This document shows, piece by piece, positions 11,516 through 23,400 of a DNA stretch of 64,000 nucleotides. Under the pieces are notes generated by a model that saw only the letters and a list, made by a program, of their open reading frames with translations, was not told the origin of the DNA and did not search any database. The DNA is taken from positions 13,389,193 through 13,453,192 of the forward strand of contig JAYGXS010000001.1 in assembly GCA_036362985.1 (NCBI GenBank), given 5' to 3'. The position numbers and the translations under genes were made by a program. How positions within the stretch are numbered: the stretch's first letter is position 1; every line of letters begins with the position of its first letter. Source of the stretch: Ligula intestinalis. Lineage: Eukaryota; Platyhelminthes; Cestoda; Diphyllobothriidea; Diphyllobothriidae.

Positions 11516-11751
11516 CGGCGTCTTCGGCATAGCCGGCCGCACTCGAAACAGGATGCACGTTGATGACCTGGCGGCGTGTCTCGTTGGGCAGGCACTACAA
11601 GCAGGTCTCGGTGGAGAGGGCACAGCGACAAGTAATTTGCAGAATTTGTCACAAACTGGTCTGGAGGAAACCCAAGCACATGAGAGTGCGGACAAAAATG
11701 GAAGTCCCAGGGACAGCGGAGATGTTTTAGAAAGAAAACAACAGCGTAGGT
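11516..11751 (+). CDS. possible internal exon of an unknown gene
   Basis: Open frame reading HVDDLAACLVGQALQAGLGG and then a hydrophilic Q/E/N/S-rich stretch ending RKQQRR. It ends at a usable donor (CGTAG then GTAACTG) near 11751. Possible acceptors are CTTCGGCATAG (about 11532) or CGAAACAG (about 11551). The composition looks like protein, but no family is recognised. The antisense strand also has an open frame with an acceptor, so the coding strand is uncertain. It lies beyond the 3' end of the FIRRM-like gene and on the other strand. Confidence 0.25.
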
Positions 11752-12165
11752 AACTGTTGGAAGCGCCCGAATGACTGGCAAATACACAAGCGAGCAGGGA
11801 TTTCCATTCAGGAGAGGATACCAATCTACACTACGGTCCCTATTTCATGCAATGTGTCCATCTTTGCGAAAGATTGATGATCACTCGCAAACCGGTATTA
11901 AGTAGGATTGTAATACTGATTATCGCGTGGCCTAATTTCAAGTCATTTCAGTCACCTCATAACGCCAGTATTTTAATGAGCTTTTTATTGAACGTTTACA
12001 AAAAGTATATTCGATAAACAAAGGCAACTCAAGTAATATGCAGTTAACTCATTGATTTTCACTTTCCTTATGTTAAATAAAACATTGACTAGATTATCCT
12101 TTCTTGTACTCGTTTGGAAGCAAATTAAGCCTTTTTGTAAATGTTTAACTTAAAGGAAGGATATA

Positions 12166-12571
12166 CAGGGTGTCCACGAAGTCTGGGTACATAGGGGATA
12201 AATACATACCTTTAGAACAAAACAATTTTATTCAAATATAATGTTCAGAAATTATATTTTCAATGGGATTTCCATTATTTGCACGTGAGAGCAAGCAGAG
12301 CGAGTCAGAACGCAAGAGTGCAAGTCAGTCACAGAAAAAGGCTCCAGGTTATTTATTCAATGCGCATACCGAGGAGGCCTCAGTATTCACGGTCCAATAA
12401 GATAGGGCGGTAAATCGATAATTATTGATGCGTTGTCAAGCCACGGCGTGGCACTTTGTGCTGCAGCTGCGCTGATAGCCTAAGCATTGTTGACTAATCA
12501 TGGGACTCTGTCGTCCCAACAAAAATAACATAAATAAAATTCCTATGTACCCAGACTTTGTGGACACCCTG
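12166..12571. mobile_element. 406-bp MITE, mariner type, TA target site
   Basis: Near-perfect terminal inverted repeats. The left begins CAGGGTGTCCACGAAGTCTG and the right ends with the complement (CAGACTTTGTGGACACCCTG). Both extend through GGTACATAGG and its complement. TA lies directly outside each end. The interior has no transposase frame. CAGGGTGTCC ends are typical of mariner elements, and the mariner at 60234-61017 has a similar terminus (ACAGGGTGTCC). Confidence 0.85.
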
Positions 12572-12884
12572 TAGTTCGGTTTTAAACAGGTTTCCTAATT
12601 ACTTTTGAAGCCTATGGAACGTTACACTTTGTATCTGCGACTTCCATCATGCACGTGGCGTTATTACGAACAGAACATTATAGGCAGTAATTGCACCCCG
12701 TTGTGCCGATCGGCTTCTGAGAACCCGTACTGACGAATACAAGCTAACCGCTTGTCGGCGTGTTTGTCATGTTTACGGCAAACGCCTCAACTGAAACGAT
12801 ACTGAAGTATCCGTCTTGATCAAAATAAAAAAAACATGCGAGAGGATCTTCCTAGGCATGGTGTCTGTTAGTTTTACCATCGCA

Positions 12885-13540
12885 ATCGATGATGCCCTCC
12901 ATATGCCCAAGAGCAGGGCTGGTGACTTGAGCCACGTATAGTGAAAGTAGACGAGCAGCCCTCTACCCTACTCTAAACACTCTTCCCGCGTGAATCGGTG
13001 ACAAGACAAAGTCGAGATAAGGAAGCATGAACCGGGCGTAAGTTGTTTTCTCTAATGCAGCCAGAAACACCGCCTAACTGAGCCTTCAGGCGCAGTAGTC
13101 ATTTTTTACTCACCTTCAGTAGGTGTCAAGCCAGACGAAAGGAAACCAAGGCTGATAACGCTACTACTGCTACGTATATTTCTAATTCGACTAACTAGTG
13201 GTGTAGGTGAGTAATAGTATTTCTGGTACTATTTCTGGCTGTATTGTTAGTCAAAAGTGACGCTGGTTAAAGTCAGGACTGGGCACATATCGCTTCAATC
13301 TCAATAAGAGGCGTAGTAGTACTGGTACCACCACTGACATTTGACGTTGATTAAAGCCAACGCTGCGGCTCATACCCTTTTGATCTCAACAAGGACTGTG
13401 GATCTGGGTTTAAATTATTCCGAGAAAGTACATGTTTGGGCCCCTGAGCCCAGCAGAGCTTGCCTTGTTCTCAACCTTCTCACCCCTGTCCACCAAAAGC
13501 TGGGTCACATTTTACTAATTTTGGGATAAGATACTGCCAC
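12885..13540 (+). repeat. dispersed repeat, copy of 46555-47110
   Basis: Shares with 46555-46790 the blocks GCCC(A/G)AGAGCAGGG, TA(T/A)AGT(G/C)AAAGTAGACG, GACAAGACAAAGTCGAGAT, CGGGCGTA, ACACCGCCTAACT or ACACTGCCTAACTT, and CAGTAGTC. Weaker similarity continues to about 13540 in a stretch rich in tagtagta and ggtact words. Unknown element, same orientation, 33 kb apart. Confidence 0.55.
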
Positions 13541-14110
13541 CAGAGGTAATATGCCACTGCTAAGTGTGCTGGTTCCAGTAATCATACTAAGATCAGTGGA
13601 TTGTATATTCTAGTAATATATTCCTATAATCGTAACAACAGCTTACATGCATCCTACTTTTGCAACAAGCATAACATATGGGAATATGGGCTTACGCGCA
13701 TCCCAAACTTCATCCAGGCTGATTTGTAATACACCCGGCTAGCGGTCACGTCCACGAGGCAGGTACAACTGACATAAATCCCTGGGCATGGTATAAACCG
13801 TCATATTGACCTGGACCCCCATCACTCCGAAGTTCTACGTGCACGGCTCAGCGATCCCCCACGTGCTCACCCCCCCCCCAAGCCAGCCGTAGCTAGCGCA
13901 CGCCTTTTCATCTGGAGTTTCAAGGAAACACCAGTTACTGCTCCAACCGAGTATAAATCTATCAACCCACTCTCCCCTCCACACATCCACACCAAACGGA
14001 CGCACACAAATTATGGACGAAAACTGTATGCATCTTGGAGGAAAAAAAGACCTCCGGCGTGGAACAAAAACCGGACAAAAGGGTTAGGCATCGGGTCAGA
14101 AGTTGCAGCT
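13541..14110. other. downstream of the FIRRM-like gene; no feature
   Basis: Sequence beyond the gene's poly(A) signal. It contains a C-run near 13867 but no recognised gene or element. Confidence 0.4.
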
Positions 14111-14126
14111 GCAAAAAATATAAAAC

Positions 14127-14132
14127 TTTATT
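14127..14132 (-). terminator. poly(A) signal of FIRRM-like gene
   Basis: AATAAA on the minus strand, 115 bases after the stop codon at 14247-14249, followed by a T-rich stretch (GTTTTATATTTTTT). This spacing suits a short 3' UTR and supports the exon upstream being terminal. Confidence 0.65.
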
Positions 14133-14246
14133 GAAATTTCATATAAAAGGTAGAAAAAAAGAGGGCATAACAAGCTCTGAATGAGGGGGGAGGAAAATGC
14201 TGGAGAAGAGAGTAAAATGCCTGCTCGCCGGGGCAGTAGGAAAAGG

Positions 14247-14444
14247 TCACTTTGAGGGAAGGAAAAGGATGCTCAAGCGATCAGACAACCGGCTGCCCCT
14301 TGTCACCTGATCAGCTGAGAACCCTGATGAGGCACCCTGTTTCTCCAGGCGGCCAATAAGAGCACTGAGGTCGTTGAGACATTGGTCCACCACCGAGGAC
14401 TCCGTGGTGAGATCTTTTAGGGACGGAGATAAGTCCAGAAGGCG
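14247..14444 (-). CDS. FIRRM-like gene, terminal exon
   Basis: Strong acceptor (CACTCTCATATTTCAG) just above 14444, phase 0, then 65 codons and TGA at 14247-14249. The protein begins RLLDLSPSLKDLTTESSVVD and holds a predicted helix around CLNDLSALIGRLEKQ, like the short C-terminal helix of the vertebrate protein. A possible donor (GATCAG then GTGACA) lies inside, so a further exon is conceivable, but the poly(A) signal 115 bases downstream favours a last exon. Confidence 0.75.
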   Translation of the reverse strand, partial: RLLDLSPSLKDLTTESSVVDQCLNDLSALIGRLEKQGASSGFSADQVTRGSRLSDRLSILFLPSK

Positions 14445-17400
14445 CTGAAATATGAGAGTGGTGGTCGAATGCAAAGAAAAAACCGGGCATATATTAACTG
14501 CGTTCAAAGAAGAGCTCATTCAAATGTCGAAGCAAAAAAACATATAAGGTAAAACGTTGAAGGAGATATCAGATTGAATTGGAGACAATTTGAAGATGAC
14601 CTAATGTATAGTAGGTGGACTGTAGCCTTAAATATAAGCCAGTTTTGAAATGTATTTTCACGTGGAAAGGATTACTTGCGTGGGATTGTACTTCGTGTGA
14701 AACACCTTTACGATTGGGGGTAAGAGTGCAATAAATATTTCATTTATAAGTTAAAGAAACTCCATAAGTAGATCATGTCGGATATGGACTGAACCCGTTT
14801 TGTTAATATTTTTATTGATCTAGAATCCGAGATGTAGAATACCGGACAGGTAAAACAGCAGAAAAATTGATAAATACAGGGCCTATCAATAAGTGGGGTC
14901 GCGTGGCGCTCAGTTCGATTACCGCTGTAGCCTGGGCGCCCATGAGCAGAATGCATCGCAGGCAGCAGCTCCGATTTTCGCTCGACTTCTACACACACAA
15001 ACACAGGCCACCGCATTCACAACCGTACAAGAGGACTGGCCGTACATGAATGCCTCCGTTTTTGAAGTCGCCTGAGGGGGAGGGGGCACGATAGCGTGTA
15101 TTAGCATGGATGAACACAACAGAACGGAATGCGAGCGTCCTCCTTCTCCCCGCCCCCCACCCTGCCAATGCACAGCCATTGCAAGGAATAAAATAGTGAC
15201 ATTCGATTGGTCCACGACTGCCACAAAGGAATTTGAACACTTTCAAGCGTTATTGACAACGCCCAGGTCCGTGGTTTTGGTAGTGCATTCGATCCGGGTC
15301 CACATTTCGGAACTTATGGACGTGGGATAAAGGTATGGCTAGATAACAAGCAGAACCAGCCATCCAGTCCACTCCCCTTCCACAAAAAATATTTTCTCGG
15401 CAGAAAGTTTACGTTTACGTGGTTATCCTACTGTGGCTGATGGAAACCAGTCTGTGCCCGTAGGTCCTTGAACATATTGATTCACACCAAGTTTAAAATA
15501 AATTTCTGAGGTCAATAAAAGCAACATTTTTTTAAACTAGAGTATCTACCACAAAACACAAAAGAAATGAAAGAGAACGCTCGCGTTCCAGATATTTGCC
15601 TCAGTAGAGAAGAAAAAGGTTCGAATACCGGATCGATTTGTTTATTATTCTGAGCTTCTGGACTCGTACAAGAGTCCATTGTCGGAGATAGGAAGCAGAA
15701 ACAAATGGGGGCTAGTTAAAGCGCGTGTACAAAACAAAAGTTTGAACGCGTAGAAAATCAATAATTGTCTGTTGTGGGGCGCCGATTGGCCACTGCGGAC
15801 TATGTCAGTCTGCGCCAGTAGACGAGATCGGCGTATTGGGTGGGAATATTTACAGAAATAAAATCTCAACGAAAACGAAAAATATTTATAAGGGCGGAGG
15901 GTTAATTAAACGCCATAGGGGAGGGGGGAAGGGGATGGGACCAATAAACCACCACTGCCGTGAGTCTGGAGATAAGTTCGCAGGGTAAAATATGCGGGCG
16001 CCAGCTCGATACATCCGTTGACTGAATTTCCGTCCGTGGACCAGGCATCAATCAGTTCTCGGCCCATCTTGCTGCCAGCGTGGGCAATTATCCTCACGGC
16101 TGCGCAGTTGAACTCGTGACCCGTCTTATAGGTGTGGGTCACTAATTGCGACAAAGTGTCACCCAACCGAACAGCAAGCTTGCGTTTAGATATGCGCCAT
16201 CTGATCATGCATTCAGATTGGCCTGTATAATTACACGGACGGCTTATGCATGGGATGCGATACACTACTCCAAACTCTTCATTCTGCGTAAGCCGGTCTT
16301 TTATTTTCATCACCCTGGTGCGTATCGTACATGTGGATCTGTGTGCAATTCCAACACGCAGTCCCGCAGCGATGCGCTGCATCAATTATGAGACTCCCTT
16401 GATGTATGGTAGAGCGTGCTATATCCTCGGTGGTTCTCCAGTTTGGGTCCACCGAAGCCGAACGCGTAGGCAACGGTTTATAGAAGTTTTTGGATAACTG
16501 TTCCGCATAAACTGATTGCTTGTTTTCGTTGACGATTTAATTTCTGAAAATATTCCCACCCAACACGCCGAGCTCGCTTACTGGCATAGTCCGCAGTGGC
16601 CAATCGGCGCCCACACCAGACAATTATTAATTTTCTAAGCATTTGTACACACGCCTTAACTAGCCCCCGCCTATTTGTTACTGCCTTCTATCTCTGACGC
16701 TAGACTCTTGTTGGAGTCCAGAATCCCAGAATAACAAACAAATCGATCAGGTGTTCGAGCCTCTTTCTTCTTTACCGACACACAAGAAAGGCTAAGAGAT
16801 CCAGTGATGTGACAAACCCCTCGCAACTGCGTCAAGCAGTTGGTGAAATAAGTGCCTGGGTTTTAGCAGGTACCTATGCTCTTATGCGTAATGTAACATG
16901 ATGTAACTAAAAAATTCCAAGTTTTCAAAAGGGGACAAAGGAAAACAGGGAAGGCATCAAAAAGTGAAGCTGCTACAGTCTGTAGGTACCTACCTCTTTA
17001 ATTTTTCCAGCTAGCCAGGCGGTGAGATGTTCGGAATTTTTGGTTGTTGTTCGTGACAACAGGCGAAGGGTGGAAGCCAGCTAAAATTTGCAAAAAAAAC
17101 CTTGAGACAGACAGGGGAATTCAGCATCGACTGTACTTCCAGACTTTCAGACGCCTATGACAACACATACACCCACTGGGCGCGTAGAAAGACTGAGTCA
17201 ACTTACCACGTCGGCGAGGGATGATTTCTCCCCCTCCTTCTAGCCCTACGGTACTGGCTTACATGACGGCACTACAGAAGGCCTAATGGGGTAGAGCACA
17301 GATAATAGAGACTAAATATAGTCAGAAAACGTTTGCTGCGCAATCATTCGAGCAGTCTACATCCCTGCTCTAGACTCTCACTTTGCGGGCATGGTTGGCG

Positions 17401-20400
17401 CGCAAAGTACCTGACGTCTCCTCCTCCTCGCCCGACTGTGTGTAGTGGACTGGCGGCCATACCGATTACGTAGCAAACACTTTGGATAGTCCCAACTGCA
17501 ATGGTTACATCAGGTTTCAGGGCAGAGGACGGCATGAAAGCAGAAAAAAGACCAAAAACACTGCTGTGGAGCAGCGCAAAAGCAATAGCCGTTGCATTAA
17601 GTTTTCTACGTCTGTCTCACCCTCGCCGGGCCTGTAGGTTGGCCACACTTGCTTTGAAACTTTACTTTGCATAGGAGTTCGTAGACGGCACAGTAGTTCA
17701 GATTTTGATCTGAACTCCTTTTATGTTGGGCGCGAACTCGAAGCCGCGGTAAGGATGGCTTATAAGTTTCACCATAATATCACATAATCATTCGTATTTG
17801 CACACTCCATTGAGTGTGATCACCGCTTCAATTGGGATGCCACCGACGTGATCGCAATGGCTAATATGCGACAAGCGAGAGAATTCCTTGAAGCTTGGCA
17901 CTCGAATCCGGCTAGTATAAACAGGCACGTAGAGCTTGACTCACACTATACCAGGTTTCGTGCATGGTCTACTAATCTGGACACAGCCTGAAACAACAAC
18001 TGGCTCTCTGTGCCCGGTCAAGTGGAATTTCTCGAACTCTTAACCAGCCTGAAACAACAACTGGCTCTCTGTGCCCGGTCAAGTAGAATTTCTCTGACTC
18101 TTAACCAGCCCCCCCCTTCCCCCGAACACGCGGCCCATAGTCCAAACGCTAACACCGCCCCTCCCTTCACGAGCACAACCTATCGCCGCGGGTGTCACGT
18201 CACCATAACCCTTCCACCCAATCCCCCCCTTTCCCTCCCCCGTCCGTTGTAAACTCTGCCTCCAAAACATCTAGTGCGACATTCCCAGCCCTCACTTTTA
18301 ATTTAGTCTGACTACGAACACGTGATACTTGTTCGAAAATTCACGAGTAGAACTCGATTTTCCGAAGATCTTCTTTCTTTTCATCACATCATCTTGGAAT
18401 GCAACTTACTTCACTTATCCCACATAGTTTCTGTTTAACGGGACCAGTGGAAAATTCAAAGCGTTTTTGTTCGCAGTCAAAAATGATATTTCCATTGGAA
18501 AACATACCTGAACAAGAACCAGATATTTCGATTACAACTAGTATGTCAATACGAACGAACATTCGAGCCCCTGGAAGTAGTTGAAAAGAAGTAGAAGTGA
18601 TCCCTGTCCGAGCTAATTTATTAGTGCTATACTTCTATTGTTTCTATATACCTATATACAGTAGTTGCCGGTTTTTAAGCCCACCTCGGGCCAAGACCAA
18701 ATTGGGCTTAATAAGCGGCGGGCGCACTAACCGGAGAGTCGCTGGTTATTAAGCCCACCTCGGGCCCAGACCAAATTGGGCTTAATAAGCGGCTGGGCCT
18801 ATTAAATGTGGGCTTAAGAACCGGCGACTACTGTATCGGGTTTGTAAAAAAATCATAGGAAGGAGAATGTTCGCTTTCCAGGTATTCGCATCGGTAAAGA
18901 AGAATTATAGTTTAACACCAGATTGATTTGTCTATTGTTTTGAGCTTTCGAACTCGTCCGAATCCGATCAACGAGCGCCTATTTACACTTATAAACTGCT
19001 TTCATTATCCCTCGAAGAGGAGAATAGACAAAATGTTCTGACGATAAAGACGATTATATTTTTGAAACGTCAGCCTTAATATAATTTGGTCTCGAAAATT
19101 GCCCCATCTTCATCTTCCTCTTCCTCTTTCATTCTTGTCGATGTTGGACTGGCGGGTCCTTTATGTATGCTGGTGCTCCGAAAGTTGCCTATCGATACCA
19201 ATCGGCAGATCAAAACAAGCGATATCAAAAGCCGCTTTTCATAAAATGGACTAAAGAACTGGTCTGTTATACTGTTTATTTCGTTTTAGCAACCCAAACG
19301 TCATTGAGCTAAAGAAAACAGGATCCATTTCTACATTTTTATCGTGCGATTTTTAACTTTGAAAAACGAAACTTTGACGTACGAGTAACGTTGTGTGTTT
19401 TCAAGTCGAGATCATTTATGATTTTTCTGATAATAAAAGCGACGTTCTTATTAATTAAAGTTTTCAGCAGTCAAAGTTGATATCCGCTGCCATTTTTTGG
19501 CAACAATCAGTAAGAAATCTCCTTATTTTATTCTCCTGACTCGCATAGTTAAATATCATCAGCTTTCCTCTGTAACTGCAATTGCAGTTTGGAGTAAAGT
19601 ACTCAGTAATACGCACATTATGCTAAACTACTTTTTGCTTAAGCGAAATATTACTCGTTGTCTGCATTCAGAGAACAACTTCCACAAAATATAGATACCA
19701 ATTCAATCGAATTCATATTCCAGTGTTCACAAATGAAGGATAATGTTCGCTTTCCAGATATCAGCATCAATCAAGAAGAAGAATAGTCGAAGACCGGATT
19801 GATTTGCTTATTGTTCTGAGCCTTCGACCTCGTGCAGGAGTCCACCGTCAGAGGAAAGGAATCTGGTCCACGGACGGCAATTCAGTCAACCAATGTGTCG
19901 AATTGGCGCCAGCGTACAGAGCATTCCGCAATTGCATGCAGTCACGGCCAGACGTCCGCCACAGTTAATTGGGCCCGCATCCCCTATAATCACCCCATTT
20001 TCGTTGCTGGCATGGCCAATCGGCGCCCACGCCAGACAGTTATCGGATTTTACACGTTCGAATTTTAACTGTTTTGTGTACACGTTGTAACCAGCCACTC
20101 TTTTGTCGCTTTTTCCTTTACACCGACGATGGACTCCTGCACGAGTTCGAAAGCTCAACACAATAAACAAATCAATCTGGCGTTCGACTATTCTTCTTCC
20201 CTTATAGTATCATATAATTCCGCTTTCTATAGTTGTAACGAGTGCTTTCTAATAGACTAATTTATTATTTTATATACTAATACTACATAAAAAATACATA
20301 TTTTCTAAAAGGCTAGGGTTTGCGTAGTACAAAAACTTTTTGTTATGTGATATGCTATAATGATACATATAAACTACCCTTACCGAAACGACTTACAAGA

Positions 20401-23400
20401 ACGGTAGAACCCAAACACATACCTAGGCAAGTGGTCAGGAAACCGACGCGATGCTGGTCGACCTGCCCTCAGAAGACTACAGAAAAAAGTTATGGTCATT
20501 TGTGGAGCAGGCGGAACCATCGCAAGGATCAAGAACTAATCAGGAGAGCAAGTAAACCGGCAGCTTCTGGCTTCCACGTCATCGTCAAACAGTCATCCCT
20601 TGCCGTAGTCCCAGGTGGTTAAAACCCAAGCCCTGAAACACGGTTTCTTCGGTGAGTGAACAGTCAGGCGACTGGTTCCCGCTCTGCCTGCGTTGAAAGG
20701 GTCTTCAGAGCTTCGTAGATCAAGCGATCACTCCGACAGCATTTAAAGAGTAGTACGGGGATAGCAGAGTCCTTCCAAAGGACCCCCATCTCCGGGTGTC
20801 AGGCATTGGTGGCCAACATCACCACCAGCCTCCTCGTTGCCAGCAGTTCATAAGTAATCACAGGGAAACGCTAGTTGGGTAACACCACAGAAACCAAAAT
20901 CCCGAGAATTTTGTAATACGGGACCGGTGCTGATGATAATGCATTTACTTTTAAATTTATTATTTTATTAGTTTGGTTCTTTTTATTTTTCAAATGTCGC
21001 GCGCTTTTTCGTTGCTACATGTTAGCTTTTTATAATATTTATCTACTCTTTCCCGTTTAAACTTCCTCTATTTCTTTTATTTTATCTCCTGCGTCTCCAC
21101 AATGCCTCTCATTACCACCGGTCCAGCTCTACATAATTTGGGAGTTTATGGTATCCGTGGTGTTTCCTCTCATAGACTGTTACTCCCTAGTTGGTTGCCG
21201 TAAGAATGCTTCTGTGTGTCCAACTGTGCTGGCGCGAAAGCAGGGATCACGTACCCACTGCGAGTGTTGTTGTGTGTTCAGTGGTTTCGAGAGGGGCGAG
21301 GTAGACGCGAGCATGAGAGCTGGCAAAGAGTGCGCCGAGGAGGCTGGCGACGCAGACGACGATGCCTGCTGTCGTGGCGATGATGAGAGGTTGAGAAGCC
21401 AACGGGAGAGTGCGTCTAGGCCGGTGTAGGAGAGCCCATTACGACAGGCGGTTTGTAATTCACGCAGCAGCAGCTGTAAAACAGAGAGAAAGTGGATGAG
21501 GGAGGACAAAGGCCGAGGATAGGCGGCTAGGGGGCTGTGTGCAGTTGGAGCCATGCACTTGGTGAAGGGAGGTCTTGAACCTAGTCCACCGATAAATCGC
21601 TGGTCACTCTGAAGTTTATTTTAATGGTTAATGCAACTACATAGTCGCCTGGTTGCTTGATACCCCAATATGCGGTCAAATTTTTGACCTATTTTCGGAC
21701 TTAAACTTGAGAGACAGAGAGAATAGGAGCGGCTTAAGAAGCAAACAAACTAGCACAACCGATGATTGTGCGACACTACTAATCAACACAATCGAAAGTT
21801 TAAGGTAGCATACGAGAACAATGGCAATGGAAGTGAGGCAACTTAAAGCGTGGAAAAGGGTGGCAATGCATTGGCAATGAAGAATTTATACGTCCATCAT
21901 CATTGTTCAAACGAGCTGATTGTTTTATCAATGAATAAGGCCGTATAACGCGCCTACCAATGCACTCCAATCTAACTCTAGTCCTACTCACTATGTTTGT
22001 GTTGGGTGGAGTGGCTGACTGGCGGGCCGAGAGTCAGGATGCAATGGTTCCTTCTTAATGTGGCCTTTGTGGCGTTTCCGCGCAAGTGGCAGCCTGTCTA
22101 GCAAAGTGGTGTTTTTGTGGCGCGTGTTCGCGCACACCGCCTGCGCCCTTCCCCATTTCCGGTCTTCCTATCGTATATCTTGACATCGGGTACAGGTGTG
22201 GGAGTTGTGAGTGAGTGGGGTGGATCCGGTGAGTCTACTTTCACCGTAATTATGAAGTATTCCCCGCGTCTGCTTTCAGCTTTGTGAAGCTGGTGGTGGA
22301 CATCGTCGAGAGCGACGGTCAAACTGTCAGGATAAGCAGTCGTTAGTTGCTCAAAGTACTCTGACTACGAGATATGCGGGGACCTTGAATCCTGAAAGAC
22401 AAGGCACCGGACTAGAAAGTCAAGAATTTCGAATAGTCGTTGAAGTGCAGCCAAGTAAGCCGTCAGTCGTTTTGACTTCAGTAGTCTTAATGATCACGCG
22501 GTCTCGAACCTCGAGCCGTGTGCAATGAAGTACTCAAACGGTGCAAAATTGGAGAATTCTTATGAACAGAGAGAATGCAGACAATAGTTACAGGCTTTCT
22601 TAATTACGTTGCAATAACCATTCAGTCTGACCAGATTTCCTTAGTTTTTTCAAGATTAGCCAGAAAACCTGACAGTAATCAATTCATCTTGTTCTCCGTG
22701 CCCACCTACGAAAGTTGTCTGGAGTTGAATGAATACAAACTCTTATCCAATCGGGCACACAGGAAGTTCGAGCGATGAACGCTTTGAACTCTTGTACAGA
22801 AAAATTAGATTTCAGCTAATTTGGATAAGTACATAAAATAAGAACTCAGGAGAGTATTCAAACACGCACACCGCTGCCTCAATTCAGTCGATCGAGAGAA
22901 TTCATAGTGCCAGTAAATAGTTTCCGTGGACAAATCTGATCACATAATATAAAAAAGCCTTCAAATTTTCTCATTCAGCCACCAGTTTCTCGACGCTGTT
23001 ATGGCAACACGCGGTCAAGAGAAGGGAGTTTAAACGCTAGAGAAAAAAGATTACACACATACCTCAGTCATCACCTAAAAACATACAAACATACAAATAA
23101 TAAAAGACCTTAAAGACGCTTTTGCCAACAAAGACAACAGCAAAGACTGTCCAAATGTTATCGACAGCAGTGGTGCAATGGCCCCTACTTCTTGGTGTGG
23201 GAGACTGATGGACGTACAGCCGTGGATGATTCTTTGATGTTGTGATACGATAAACCTCACAGCTGTGATATCTGAGTGAATTAATCGTCCCACCATTGCG
23301 TGTAGCAGGCAGCATGTGTGCGGTACGCGTAGAAGTGGATGCAGCCACGTCAACACAACCTCACAGATATGATATCTGAATGCGTTAATCATCACTCTGG

